64,000 nucleotides of DNA from Cryptosporangium phraense (GTDB lineage Bacteria; Actinomycetota; Actinomycetes; Mycobacteriales; Cryptosporangiaceae). Positions within the stretch are counted from its first letter, which is position 1. Every line of letters begins with the position of its first letter. Below are positions 1 through 7,793 of the stretch, piece by piece. Location of the stretch: contig NZ_VIRS01000020.1 in NCBI RefSeq assembly GCF_006912135.1, positions 62,001-126,000 on the forward strand. Direction: 5' to 3'. The notes below the pieces were generated by a model. That model was not told the origin of the DNA. It saw only the letters and a list, made by a program, of their open reading frames with translations, and ran no database searches. The translations under genes were made by a program, and so were the position numbers.

Positions 1-116
1 TCCTGCGTCCCGTCACCTGGCAGAACGCCCCCGAACGGGTCCTCCCGGACGAGCTGCGCGACGACTACACCGGCATTCCCCGCCGCATCGACGGAGTACT
101 GCTCCCGACCGGATAG
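1..116 (+). CDS. 3' end of an unidentified gene (partial)
   Basis: The window opens inside what looks like the last 37 codons of a rightward gene, read in the frame starting at base 3 and ending with TAG at 114-116. Third positions are strongly G/C and the peptide (ending IDGVLLPTG) has ordinary composition, so it reads like coding sequence. It overlaps the 3' end of the leftward membrane gene by about 50 bp, which is unusual but possible for convergent genes. Too little is visible to assign a family. Confidence 0.45.
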   Translation, partial: LRPVTWQNAPERVLPDELRDDYTGIPRRIDGVLLPTG

Positions 117-1126
117 GGCCCGGCCAGGCCGGCCAGGCCGGTGACGACCAGCCCGATCCCGGCCGCGAACCCGAGCGCGAGAGCGTTGGCCAGCGCGGCC
201 GTCGCGGTCGGCGACAGGGCCGCGACGGGGTCCGGTTCGGCGACGGCGCCGAGCATCAGCGTCCCCCACGCGGTGATCGGGAGGACGAGAAGGAGGGCCG
301 CACCGGCCACCCGGGCGGTCACCGCGCCGCGGCGCCGACCGGCCCCGGCCCCGGCTCCGACGGCTCCGACGGCGGCCACGGTGAGCAGTACGCCGTGGAC
401 GGACAGCAGGACGGTGAGAGCGCCGGCAGACCAGTCCCAGTCGACCTCGCCGACCGTGAACGTGCTCAGCGGCCAGACGACGACCAGCGCGACGTCGGCC
501 ACGGCCACCAGGACCAGCGCGGTCCAGAACCGCCCCGGAGCCGCCCCCCGGCCCGCGAGCGCCCCGGAGCCGCCCCGCGCCACGAGAGCCCCCGGGCCAC
601 CCCGCGCCACGAGCGCCTCGGGGCCGCGCCCCACCGCAACACCTCCGGCCGACAGGCGTCGCGATGGTCGCGGCCCCAGCCGGAGCACGGCGAGCGGAAG
701 CGCGAGCGTCGCCACCCCGGCCGCAGCCGCACCGAGCAACGCCGGCCCGCGGATCGCCCAGCCGAAGAAGTCACCGAACCCGAAGATGCCGGAGAAGACG
801 GTCGTCAGCAGCGCCCACGGCACCGCAGCACCGGCCAGCCACCGGGTCGCCGTGCGGCCGGCGTCGTGGCCGCGGCCGAGCAGCGTCAGGCCCACGATCA
901 AGCCGCCGCCGGCCAGCGCGTCCATCTCGGCGGTACCGACCGTGGCCGGAGCATTCACCCAGAAGCGGGGTTCGCCGAGGTAGAGGACCGCGGTGATGAC
1001 CGCGCCCGTCGCCGCGCCGAGCAGCAGCCCGAGCACCCCGACCGCCGCCGCGGCCCCGCCGGACCGCCTCACACGATCCGCACGAGCCGGAGAGGGCCAC
1101 GCGGGAGGATGCGGGAGGGGCTGCAC
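65..1126 (-). CDS. Hypothetical polytopic membrane protein
   Basis: A 353-residue leftward protein. About eight hydrophobic stretches rich in Ala, Val, Leu and Gly are visible, for example near residues 26-48, 72-84, 100-120, 126-150, 200-222, 235-260, 268-292 and 305-335, so it is probably an integral membrane protein. I do not recognise the family. Between the middle membrane segments (about residues 165-200) is a short repetitive loop with three imperfect copies of an ALVARGG-like unit, encoded by a tandem repeat near 540-640. No signal peptide cleavage site is obvious. The start is uncertain because the first 20 residues are Pro/Arg-rich. Its 3' end overlaps the partial rightward gene at the window edge. 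Confidence 0.6.
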   Translation of the reverse strand: MQPLPHPPAWPSPARADRVRRSGGAAAAVGVLGLLLGAATGAVITAVLYLGEPRFWVNAPATVGTAEMDALAGGGLIVGLTLLGRGHDAGRTATRWLAGAAVPWALLTTVFSGIFGFGDFFGWAIRGPALLGAAAAGVATLALPLAVLRLGPRPSRRLSAGGVAVGRGPEALVARGGPGALVARGGSGALAGRGAAPGRFWTALVLVAVADVALVVVWPLSTFTVGEVDWDWSAGALTVLLSVHGVLLTVAAVGAVGAGAGAGRRRGAVTARVAGAALLLVLPITAWGTLMLGAVAEPDPVAALSPTATAALANALALGFAAGIGLVVTGLAGLAGPYPVGSSTPSMRRGMPV

Positions 1127-1168
1127 GCGGCCACCGTAGCGGCGCCCGAGTGCACTGTGGATCGCCCG

Positions 1169-2266
1169 TCAGGGCAGGTCGAGGTCGGCCCAGACGGCGG
1201 CGTGATCGGAACCCGCGTGCACCGGGCCGGTCATCGTGGGATAGATCGGCCAGAGCGTCCCGCGCTTGCCGCCCCACACGCCCCGCCGGTGGATCCCGCC
1301 TCCGGTCGCGCGGGCGAACAGCGCCGGCGACAACAGCACGTAGTCGAGCTTGTTCCGGGCCGTGCAGTAGCCGTAGGTCCCCGGGCGGCCACCGTCGTCG
1401 AAGTCCCGGTGGGCCGAGATGTCGCGCAGGTCGGTCTCCCGCAGCAGCGGCGCCAGTGGCTCGCTGTCCGGGGTGTCGTTGAGGTCGCCGAGCACGACCA
1501 CGTACTCGGTCTCCAGCGACCGGTAGATCTCGGCCACCCGCACCGCCTGCCTGCGTCGGGTCGCGTCGGAGGCGACCTTCCCGCCGTACCCCTTGCTCTT
1601 GAAGTGATTGACGAGGACGACGACCAACGCGCCTTCCGGGGTGCGGACGTGGTACTCCGCGCAATCCCGGCTGAAGATCCGGCCGCCGGAATCCACGTCG
1701 TCCACATGGCTGCGCTGCGCCACCAGCGGGAACTTCGACAGCACCCCGACGTCGATACCGCGCTCGTCGTTGCCGTCGACGACCATGACGTGCGGGTACC
1801 GCGGACGGCCGCCCTCGACCAGGCCGGCGTCGGCGAAGCGCTTGAGCGCGAAGCGGTTCTCGGTCTCGATCACCCCGACGACGTCGGCGCCGACGTCCTC
1901 GAGGACCATCGCGGTGTGGGTGAGCGCGAGCTCGTCGACGCGGTCGGTGGTCAGCTCGACCCAGCCGATCCAGTCCGCGCGCCCGTTCGCGACGACGGTC
2001 ACCGTGCCGTCGCGGGAGCGGCGCAGCAGGCGCCCGCGGTTCTGACGCAGTCGCGCGAGGCGGGCCGAGTCGCCGTTGCGCAGGCCCAGCCGGCTCAGCT
2101 CGCGCAGGATCTCCCGCTTGACCTCGTCGGTGTACGACGGCTCCTCGAACAGCGTGTTCACCCGCTGGTGGGCCTCCAGCGCCGGCCGCCCGGCGGCCCA
2201 GTTGCGGGAGTCGAGCGCCCGGGCCCGGTTGAACAGATTTTCGACGTTGAAGGTCGCGATCCGCAC
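1169..2266 (-). CDS. Endonuclease/exonuclease/phosphatase family protein
   Basis: 365 residues with the hallmarks of the EEP (DNase I-like) fold. It starts RIATFNVENLF, giving the metal-site Asn; a central VVGVIETENR supplies the catalytic Glu; VLGDLNDTPDSE is the Asp/Asn motif; GSDHAAVWADL at the C-terminus is the SDH motif. Members hydrolyse phosphodiesters of nucleic acids, inositol phosphates or lipids using divalent metal; the substrate cannot be read here. No secretion signal is visible. It starts 3 bp after the FAD oxidoreductase stop on the same strand, so the two are probably co-transcribed, which could link it to organophosphorus use. That link is inference. Confidence 0.85.
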   Translation of the reverse strand: MRIATFNVENLFNRARALDSRNWAAGRPALEAHQRVNTLFEEPSYTDEVKREILRELSRLGLRNGDSARLARLRQNRGRLLRRSRDGTVTVVANGRADWIGWVELTTDRVDELALTHTAMVLEDVGADVVGVIETENRFALKRFADAGLVEGGRPRYPHVMVVDGNDERGIDVGVLSKFPLVAQRSHVDDVDSGGRIFSRDCAEYHVRTPEGALVVVLVNHFKSKGYGGKVASDATRRRQAVRVAEIYRSLETEYVVVLGDLNDTPDSEPLAPLLRETDLRDISAHRDFDDGGRPGTYGYCTARNKLDYVLLSPALFARATGGGIHRRGVWGGKRGTLWPIYPTMTGPVHAGSDHAAVWADLDLP

Positions 2267-2269
2267 GAG

Positions 2270-3373
2270 TCAGTACAGCCCGGCCAGGACGCTCGGCGCC
2301 AGGCCGAGCGCGGTGGTCATCCCGATCCCGGTCGTCACCGCGACCACCCGGACGCCCGGGGCCGGCGCCTCGATCAGGAAGTTCTGCATCGGGGAGCTCG
2401 CGTACACCCCGGCCCAGCGCTCGCGCACCCGCAGCGACGGCACCCCGAGCAGCGCGGCCGTCTCGTGCAGCAGCAACTCGTCGTACTCCTCGGGGCGGAA
2501 GGGCTCCGGCGTCCGCCCGTAGGAATGCGTGTCGCCGATCGTCAGCTCGCCGGTGGGTCGCTGGGTGAACATCAGGTTCACCTGGGCGTCCAACAGATCG
2601 GGACGCTCGGCCGCGAAGCGGGCGCGGATCGACGCGGCCGACGGGCAGGCGGCGAAGCCGTCGTAACGCAGCAGCGACAGGCCGGTGAGCACGGCCGGAT
2701 CGAACCGGACGCCGCCCGGCGCCTCGACCCGGAGCATGTGCAGGACGCAGCGGCGCAGCGCGATCGGCTCGGTGAGCCCGGGGAACAGCCGATCGGTGTC
2801 GTGGCCGGTGGCGACCACCACCGCGCTCCCGTCGACCCGGCCTCGGCTGGTGTGGACGGTGCCGGTCTCGACGCCGAGCACGTTCGTCGCCCACCGGAAG
2901 TCGACGCCCTGCTCGGCCAGCCAGGAGGCGATGGCCGGGATCGCGGTGCGGGGGTCGACGCGCACGTCGAGCGGTAACCAGGCCCCGCCGAGCACCGTGC
3001 GCGGGTTCAGCGGGACCCGCTCGAGCACGGTCTGGCGGTCGAGCAGCTCGACCGGTTGCGCGCTGCGCTCCTGGAACTCGGCCAGCACGGCCAGCTCGTC
3101 GTCGGCTCGGGCGGCGACCACGGTGCCCGCGGTCGAGACGTCGAACCCGGCTTTGGCACCGAGGTCGAGCCAGCGCTCGCGGGCGATCAGCCCGTACTCC
3201 AGGGCCGGCCCGGCCTGCCCGGTGACGCAGCCGTGCCCGAAGTTGCGCACGGATGCGCCGGACGCGAAGTCGTCCCGGTCGACGACCACGGTGGACAGGC
3301 CGCGGCGGACCGCCTCCACGGCATGGGCGAGGCCCACGATCCCGGCTCCGACGATGACGACATCCGCAGTCAT
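2270..3373 (-). CDS. FAD-dependent oxidoreductase, TIGR03364 type (aminophosphonate-associated)
   Basis: 367 residues. The N-terminal Rossmann motif VGAGIVGLAHA (residues 7-17) and a DRDDFASGASVRNFGHG stretch place it in the DAO family, and the overall pattern recalls TIGR03364, whose members sit beside phosphonatase-like hydrolases. The proposed role of that family is oxidative deamination of an aminophosphonate (2-aminoethylphosphonate or a hydroxylated or N-methyl relative) to a phosphono-aldehyde. Here the PhnX-like hydrolase lies 0.9 kb away across a divergent GntR gene, which fits that pairing well. The gene reads away from the GntR gene with a 119-bp shared promoter region. The exact substrate is inferred, not seen. 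Confidence 0.83.
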   Translation of the reverse strand: MTADVVIVGAGIVGLAHAVEAVRRGLSTVVVDRDDFASGASVRNFGHGCVTGQAGPALEYGLIARERWLDLGAKAGFDVSTAGTVVAARADDELAVLAEFQERSAQPVELLDRQTVLERVPLNPRTVLGGAWLPLDVRVDPRTAIPAIASWLAEQGVDFRWATNVLGVETGTVHTSRGRVDGSAVVVATGHDTDRLFPGLTEPIALRRCVLHMLRVEAPGGVRFDPAVLTGLSLLRYDGFAACPSAASIRARFAAERPDLLDAQVNLMFTQRPTGELTIGDTHSYGRTPEPFRPEEYDELLLHETAALLGVPSLRVRERWAGVYASSPMQNFLIEAPAPGVRVVAVTTGIGMTTALGLAPSVLAGLY

Positions 3374-3474
3374 GGCGCTCAGCGTGCCATGGCTCCCGGG
3401 GATGTCCAGACAGGTTGTCGCGAAGTTCGCCCTTTCAGAGCGGGCAATTCATCTTCTCGGTCGTTATTAGCACG

Positions 3475-3490
3475 AGTTGTATAGTCAACT
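3475..3490. promoter_or_regulatory. Probable GntR operator (AGTTG-N6-CAACT)
   Basis: AGTTGTATAGTCAACT is an inverted repeat with 5-bp arms ending 2 bp before the GntR start codon at 3493. It contains GTATAGTCAA, which matches the HutC-subfamily GntR consensus GTNTANACNA at all but one fixed position. It sits in the intergenic region shared with the divergent FAD oxidoreductase, so the regulator could control itself and that gene. Its core resembles the larger palindrome before phnG. Confidence 0.55.
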
Positions 3491-3492
3491 GC

Positions 3493-4242
3493 ATGGCCCT
3501 GCACCAGACGATCGCCGACGACCTGCGCCGCCGGATCTCCACCGGCGAACTGGGCGTCGGCGACCCCCTGCCGTCGGAGGCGCAGCTCGGCGTCGAGTGG
3601 AGCGCGTCCCGGGGGACGGTCCGGCAGGCGCTCGGCGCGCTGCGGGCCGAGGGTCTGATCGGCGGCGGCCGGGGCCGGCCGCCGGTCGTGCGCGCGACCC
3701 AGGTCGCGCAGCCGTTCGAGGACTTCCTCTCGTTCTCCCGCTGGGCCCGGCAGATCGGCCGGGAGCCCGGCCAGCACACGCTCGAGGTCGCCCGGCGGCC
3801 GGTCGGCCGCGACGCGGCCGACGCGCTCGGCCTCGACGAGGGCGAGCCGGTCGTGCAGGTCCTGCGCCAGCGTCTGCTCGACGGGCGTCCGGTCCTGGTC
3901 GAGCGGACGACGTTCGTCCTGCCGGTCGGCCGTCTGCTGTTCGACTTCGACCCCGACTCCGGCTCGATCTACGACCACCTGACCCGCTGCGGAGTCGACC
4001 TCACGGTCGCCCGCCACGTGTTCGACGCGGTCGCCGCCGACGAGACCGACGTCTCCCTTCTGGACGTCGCCCCGGGCGCGCCGCTGCTCCGGGAACGCCG
4101 GCGGGCCTGCGGGCCCGACGGCGAGCCGCTCGAGTACTCCGACGACCGCTACCGGCCCGACCTCGTCACGTTCACCATCGAGAACGCCCAGCAGTCCGCT
4201 CCGGCGCTGAGCCGGACGCCACTTCCCGCGGGAGCGCAGTGA
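3493..4242 (+). CDS. GntR/UTRA family transcriptional regulator
   Basis: 249 residues. The N-terminal winged helix (about residues 1-65) has the GntR pattern: IADDLRRRISTGELGVGDPLPSE, then SRGTVRQALGALRAEGLI. Residues about 85-235 form the UTRA ligand domain of the HutC subfamily (EPVVQVLRQRLLDGRPVLVE, then SIYDHL, then PLLRERRRACGPDGEPLEYSDDRYRPD). The ATG at 3493 is preferred over upstream starts because the GntR fold begins at once and the likely operator ends just before it. Its stop overlaps the next start (TGATG), so it is translationally coupled to the PhnX-like hydrolase. The probable effector is a phosphonate or its metabolite (inference). Confidence 0.88.
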   Translation: MALHQTIADDLRRRISTGELGVGDPLPSEAQLGVEWSASRGTVRQALGALRAEGLIGGGRGRPPVVRATQVAQPFEDFLSFSRWARQIGREPGQHTLEVARRPVGRDAADALGLDEGEPVVQVLRQRLLDGRPVLVERTTFVLPVGRLLFDFDPDSGSIYDHLTRCGVDLTVARHVFDAVAADETDVSLLDVAPGAPLLRERRRACGPDGEPLEYSDDRYRPDLVTFTIENAQQSAPALSRTPLPAGAQ

Positions 4243-4892
4243 TGAAGATCGATCTCGCCGTCTTCGACATGGCCGGCACCACGATCGACGAAGGCCAGCA
4301 CGTCTACCGGATCCTCAGCGAGACCTCGGTCGCGCACGGCGGCCCGGCGGACGTCGACCAGTGGCACGGGGCGGCCAAGCACGAGGCGCTGGGGGCGCTG
4401 CTGAACCTCGCCCCCGGCGACGAGAAGCTGGAGCTCGTCGTGGCCGACTTCCGGGCCCGGCTCGCCGCGGCCTACGCCGAGTTCCCGCCGAAGCCGCTGC
4501 CCGGGGTGCCGGACGCACTGGCCGCGCTCCGGGCCGCCGGGGTCCGGGTCGCGCTGTCGACCGGGTTCGACCGGGAGATCGTCGGCTCGCTGCTGCCCGC
4601 GCTGGGCTGGGACGACTCGGTCGTGGACGTCGTCGTGTGCGGGAGCGACGTGCCGGCCGGGCGGCCGGCGCCGTACATGATCTTCCGGGCCATGGAGACG
4701 CTGGGCGTGACCGACGTGTCCCGGGTTCTCGTCGCCGGTGACACCCCGCGCGACCTGCGGTCGGGGCGGAACGCCGGGGCCGGGTTCGTCGTCGGGGTGC
4801 TGTCGGGGGCCGGGACGGTCGCCGAGCTCGGCGCCGAGCGGCACACCCACCTGCTGCCGTCGGTGGCCGAGGTGCCGGGGCTGGTCGCGTGA
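4242..4892 (+). CDS. Phosphonatase-like HAD hydrolase (PhnX-like, TIGR03351 type)
   Basis: 216 residues of the HAD superfamily. Motif I is FDMAGTTID: nucleophile Asp9 followed at +2 by Ala instead of the usual Asp, the mark of phosphonatases (DxAGT). The cap region has a lysine in HGAAKHEAL (Lys46), where PhnX forms a Schiff base with phosphonoacetaldehyde. The usual lysine before the C-terminal motif appears to be arginine (AGRPAPYM), another family trait, and VAGDTPRDL supplies the acidic motif. The expected reaction is C-P bond cleavage of phosphonoacetaldehyde or a hydroxylated analogue to an aldehyde plus phosphate. It is coupled to the GntR regulator and near the TIGR03364 oxidoreductase that would make the aldehyde. 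Confidence 0.82.
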   Translation: MKIDLAVFDMAGTTIDEGQHVYRILSETSVAHGGPADVDQWHGAAKHEALGALLNLAPGDEKLELVVADFRARLAAAYAEFPPKPLPGVPDALAALRAAGVRVALSTGFDREIVGSLLPALGWDDSVVDVVVCGSDVPAGRPAPYMIFRAMETLGVTDVSRVLVAGDTPRDLRSGRNAGAGFVVGVLSGAGTVAELGAERHTHLLPSVAEVPGLVA

Positions 4893-4897
4893 TCCCG

Positions 4898-5635
4898 TTA
4901 CGCGGTGGGCACGTGCTCGACGTCCAGCTCGACCAGGTGAGCCGGGAAGCGCGTGTAGCCGACCGACAGCGGTTCCCCGCCGGGCAGCGCGTCGAGAGCC
5001 CGGGCCACCAGCACCACCGCGCCGGGTGAGAGCTCGAGATCGCTCAGCTCGTCCGCGGTGGCGTGCCGGGCGCTGATCGTCGTCGAGACCCGGACGTAGT
5101 CGTCGATGCCGCCGGCCTCCAGCGACCGGGTGATCGAGCCGGTGCGCCGGAAGTGCGCGGCCAGGTCGGGCGCCCGGCCGAGGCCGAACCAGTGGGTGCC
5201 CCGCGAGATCGGACGCCCGGACAGCGACCGGACGACCTCCAGCCGCACCACCTGCTCACCCAGCACCGCGGCCACGTCCGGGGGCGGGACCTCGATCGCG
5301 GTCTCCAGCAGCCGGGCCGACGCGTCGCCGGAGCGCGGGCCGAGCGAGTCGGTCATCCGGGTGCGGGTGCCGATCCGGTGCGTGACCAGCGTGTGCGGGG
5401 CCACGAACGTGCCGCTGCCCCGGCGGGCCTCGACCAGCCCCTCGGCCGCCAGCGCGGCCACCGCCCGGCGGACCGTGTGCCGGTTGACCGCGAACCGCTC
5501 GGCCAGCTCGGCCTCGCTCGGGAGCCTCCCGCCGACCGGGATCCGGCCGTCGGTGACGTCGACGCGCAGCTCCTCGGCGATGAGCCGCCAGGCGGCATAG
5601 CCGCTGGGCCCCTCGTTCGCTGTCACCGCGTTCAC
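4898..5635 (-). CDS. phnF: PhnF-type GntR/UTRA regulator of the C-P lyase operon
   Basis: About 245 residues. The winged helix occupies roughly residues 15-80 (IAEELRVDVTDG, then LPSEAELAERFAVNRHTVRRAVAALAAEGLVEARRGSGTFV), followed by a UTRA domain ending YTRFPAHLVELDVEHV. It matches PhnF, the repressor of phn operons, and is divergent from phnG. The GTG at 5635 is chosen because GGAGGG lies just upstream; a GTG at 5650 would overlap that ribosome site. The perfect palindrome at 5697-5722 is its likely operator. In mycobacteria PhnF represses until phosphate is scarce; the same logic probably applies here. Confidence 0.85.
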   Translation of the reverse strand: MNAVTANEGPSGYAAWRLIAEELRVDVTDGRIPVGGRLPSEAELAERFAVNRHTVRRAVAALAAEGLVEARRGSGTFVAPHTLVTHRIGTRTRMTDSLGPRSGDASARLLETAIEVPPPDVAAVLGEQVVRLEVVRSLSGRPISRGTHWFGLGRAPDLAAHFRRTGSITRSLEAGGIDDYVRVSTTISARHATADELSDLELSPGAVVLVARALDALPGGEPLSVGYTRFPAHLVELDVEHVPTA

Positions 5636-5643
5636 CGACCCTC

Positions 5644-5665
5644 CCCTCACCGGATGTTCACCTTA
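5644..5665 (+). promoter_or_regulatory. Possible PHO box (PhoP-binding direct repeat)
   Basis: Two contiguous 11-bp units, CCTCACCGGAT and GTTCACCTTAA, resemble the actinobacterial PHO-box unit, whose core is GTTCACC. A third GTTCACC lies at 5630-5636 but slightly out of phase. The site is 67-88 bp upstream of phnG, in the phnF leader, a sensible place for PhoR-PhoP activation under phosphate starvation. The match is imperfect. Confidence 0.4.
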
Positions 5666-5696
5666 AAGGGCTCGCCGCGCTCCGGGTCGCCCGGCT

Positions 5697-5722
5697 AAGT
5701 TGTCTAACGTACTAGACAACTT
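5697..5722. promoter_or_regulatory. Operator palindrome in front of phnG
   Basis: AAGTTGTCTA and TAGACAACTT are perfect 10-bp inverted arms separated by ACGTAC. The right arm abuts the ribosome binding site GGAGG (5723-5727) of phnG. The symmetry, position and divergent GntR gene make it the best candidate PhnF operator; binding here would also block translation initiation. Confidence 0.7.
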
Positions 5723-5731
5723 GGAGGCGCG

Positions 5732-6169
5732 ATGGAGACCGACAGGCGCCGATGGATGCGGGCGCTGGCCGGGGCGGCCACGACCGAGCTGGCCGAGGCC
5801 TGGGAGCGCTGCGGCCCGGCCCCGGACGCCGAGTGGATCCGCGGCCCGGAGGCCGGGCTGGTCATGGTGCGCGGGCGGATCGGCGGCGGCGGCGACCGCT
5901 TCAACCTCGGCGAGGCGACCGTGACCAGGGCGACCGTCCGGGTGGCCGGCTTCACCGGCTCGTCCTACGTGCTCGGCAGCGACCTCGACCACGCCCGCTA
6001 CGGGGCGCTGTTCGACGCGGTCCTGCAGGACCCGGCTCAGCACCATCAGATCCTGACCGGGGTCATCGAACCGCTCGAAGCCGCCCAGAAAGCCCGCGAC
6101 CTCGACGTCCGGGAACGATCACGGGCTACCGTCGTCGACTTCTTCACGGTCGCCCGGGAGCACGAATGA
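5732..6169 (+). CDS. phnG: C-P lyase core subunit PhnG
   Basis: 145 residues. Recognised by the RWMRALAGA start, LVMVRGRIGGGGDRFNLGEATVTRATV and the GSDLDHARYGALFDAVLQDP segment typical of PhnG. PhnG joins PhnH, PhnI and PhnJ in the core complex and, with PhnI and PhnL, forms the triphosphate of ribose-1-methylphosphonate from ATP plus phosphonate. It is the first gene of the operon, with a GGAGG ribosome site 5 bp before ATG, under the palindromic operator. Its stop overlaps the phnH start (ATGA). Confidence 0.92.
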   Translation: METDRRRWMRALAGAATTELAEAWERCGPAPDAEWIRGPEAGLVMVRGRIGGGGDRFNLGEATVTRATVRVAGFTGSSYVLGSDLDHARYGALFDAVLQDPAQHHQILTGVIEPLEAAQKARDLDVRERSRATVVDFFTVAREHE

Positions 6170-6735
6170 GCTTCACCGATCCGACCCGCGACGCCCAGCG
6201 CGCGTTCCGGGCCGTCCTCGACGCGCTGGCCCATCCGACCCGTCCGTTCCCGATCACCGGCCCGGACCGGCCTCCGGCCCCGCTGGGCCGGGCCGCCGCC
6301 GCGGTCGGCCTGACCCTCTGCGACGACGACACCCCGGTCTGGATCGACCCGGTCCTGGCCGCCGACGGCGCGGTCGCGGCCTGGTTCGCGTTCCACACCG
6401 GAGCGCCGGTGCTGTCCGGCCCGGCCGAGGCCGCGTTCGTGTTCGCGACCGGCTTCGACGCGCTGCCCCCGCTGACCGCCCTGGCCGCCGGGACGCCCGA
6501 GCAGCCGCACACGTCGGCCACGATCGTTCTGGAAACGACCGGCCGGAACGGCCGGGAGTACCGCGCCACCGGGCCCGGCATCGACGGCGAGGCCGGCCTC
6601 GTCGCCCCGGCCGCGTTCGGCGAGTTCTGGCGGCAGAACACCGAACGGTTCCCGCTCGGCGTCGACCTGTTGCTGGTCGAGGGCGACCGCGTCCGCGGGC
6701 TGCCGCGCACCACCACGCTCGAAGGAGTCTCCTGA
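6166..6735 (+). CDS. phnH: C-P lyase core subunit PhnH
   Basis: 189 residues, starting at the ATG that overlaps the phnG stop by 4 bp. The RDAQRAFRAVLDALAHPTRP opening, the central WIDPVLAADGAVAAWFAFHTGAP and the late FPLGVDLLLVEGDRVRGLPRTT fit PhnH, a pyridoxal-transferase-like fold without cofactor that holds the core complex together. The stop overlaps the phnI ATG by 1 bp. An acidic stretch (LCDDDTPVW) sits mid-protein. Confidence 0.92.
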   Translation: MSFTDPTRDAQRAFRAVLDALAHPTRPFPITGPDRPPAPLGRAAAAVGLTLCDDDTPVWIDPVLAADGAVAAWFAFHTGAPVLSGPAEAAFVFATGFDALPPLTALAAGTPEQPHTSATIVLETTGRNGREYRATGPGIDGEAGLVAPAAFGEFWRQNTERFPLGVDLLLVEGDRVRGLPRTTTLEGVS

Positions 6736-7793
6736 TGTACGTCGCGGTGAAAGGCGGCGAGGAGGCGATCGCCAACGCGCACGCGTTGCTCGCCCAGCGC
6801 GGCCGGGGCGACACGACGCTGCCCGAGATCGACGCCCGGCAGGTCGCCGGCCAGCTCGGCGTGCTCGTGTCGCGGGTGATGGCCGAGGGGTCGCTGTACG
6901 ACCCGGAGCTCGCCGCCCGGGCCGTCGTCCAGGCCCAGGGTGACGTGCTCGAGGCCGTCACGCTGGTGCGCTCGTACCGCACGACGCTGCCGCGTTTCGG
7001 CGCGACCGAGCCGGTCGACACGGCCGGGCTCCCGCCCGAGCGGCGGATCTCGGCCACGTTCAAGGACCTGCCCGGCGGCCAGCAGCTCGGGGCGACGTTC
7101 GACTACACCCACCGCCTGTTCACCGAGGCGCCGCCGGCCGAGCCCAGACGGAAGCCCGACGACGACACCACGATGCCCCGGATCACCGAGCTGCTCGGCG
7201 CCCAGTCCCTGCTGGAATCCGACGGCGGCCACCCGGACGACCCCGAACCCGGCGACCTCACCCGCGACCCCACCGTGTTCCCGCTGAGCCGCCCCGAGCG
7301 CCTGCAGGCGCTGGCCCGCGGCGACGAGGGTTTCCTGCTCGGCCTGGCCTACTCCACCCAGCGCGGCTTCGGCACCACCCACCCGTTCGCCGGGGAGATC
7401 CGGGCCGGCGAGGTCGAGGTCGAGTTCGAGGCCCCGGAGCTCGGGTTCCCGGTCCCGCTGGGCCGGATCGAGCTGACCGAGTGCCAGATGGTCAACCAGT
7501 TCGTCGGCAGCGCCGAGGCGCCGGCCCAGTTCACCCGCGGCTACGGCCTGGTCTTCGGACGGGCCGAGCGCAAGGCGATGTCGATGTCGATCGTCGACCG
7601 GGCGCTGCGCGCGGAGGAGCTCGGCGAACGCACGGGCAGCCCGGCCCAGGACGAGGAGTTCGTCGTCAGCCACGCCGACAACGTCCAGGCGGCCGGGTTC
7701 GTCGAGCACCTCAAGCTGCCCCACTACGTCGACTTCCAGGCCGAGCTCGGCCTGGTCCGTCGCCTCCGCAAGGAAGCCGAAGCCGATGTATAA
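6735..7793 (+). CDS. phnI: C-P lyase nucleosidase-type subunit PhnI
   Basis: 352 residues. It starts MYVAVKGGEEAIANAHALL, the conserved PhnI opening. The middle contains ERLQALARGDEGFLLGLAYSTQRGFG and the later part NQFVGSAEAPAQFTRGYGLVFGRAERKAMSM, both PhnI landmarks. In the characterised system PhnI displaces adenine from ATP to attach the phosphonate to ribose 5-triphosphate, in complex with PhnG, PhnH and PhnL. It overlaps phnH by 1 bp and phnJ by 8 bp, consistent with tight coupling and stoichiometric assembly. Confidence 0.93.
   Translation: MYVAVKGGEEAIANAHALLAQRGRGDTTLPEIDARQVAGQLGVLVSRVMAEGSLYDPELAARAVVQAQGDVLEAVTLVRSYRTTLPRFGATEPVDTAGLPPERRISATFKDLPGGQQLGATFDYTHRLFTEAPPAEPRRKPDDDTTMPRITELLGAQSLLESDGGHPDDPEPGDLTRDPTVFPLSRPERLQALARGDEGFLLGLAYSTQRGFGTTHPFAGEIRAGEVEVEFEAPELGFPVPLGRIELTECQMVNQFVGSAEAPAQFTRGYGLVFGRAERKAMSMSIVDRALRAEELGERTGSPAQDEEFVVSHADNVQAAGFVEHLKLPHYVDFQAELGLVRRLRKEAEADV

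Noticed and set aside
395-2977. Very long rightward open frame (860 codons)
   Set aside because: It lies antisense to the membrane protein, nuclease and oxidoreductase genes, has Arg/Asp/Gly/His-rich composition and no domain; a GC-rich shadow.
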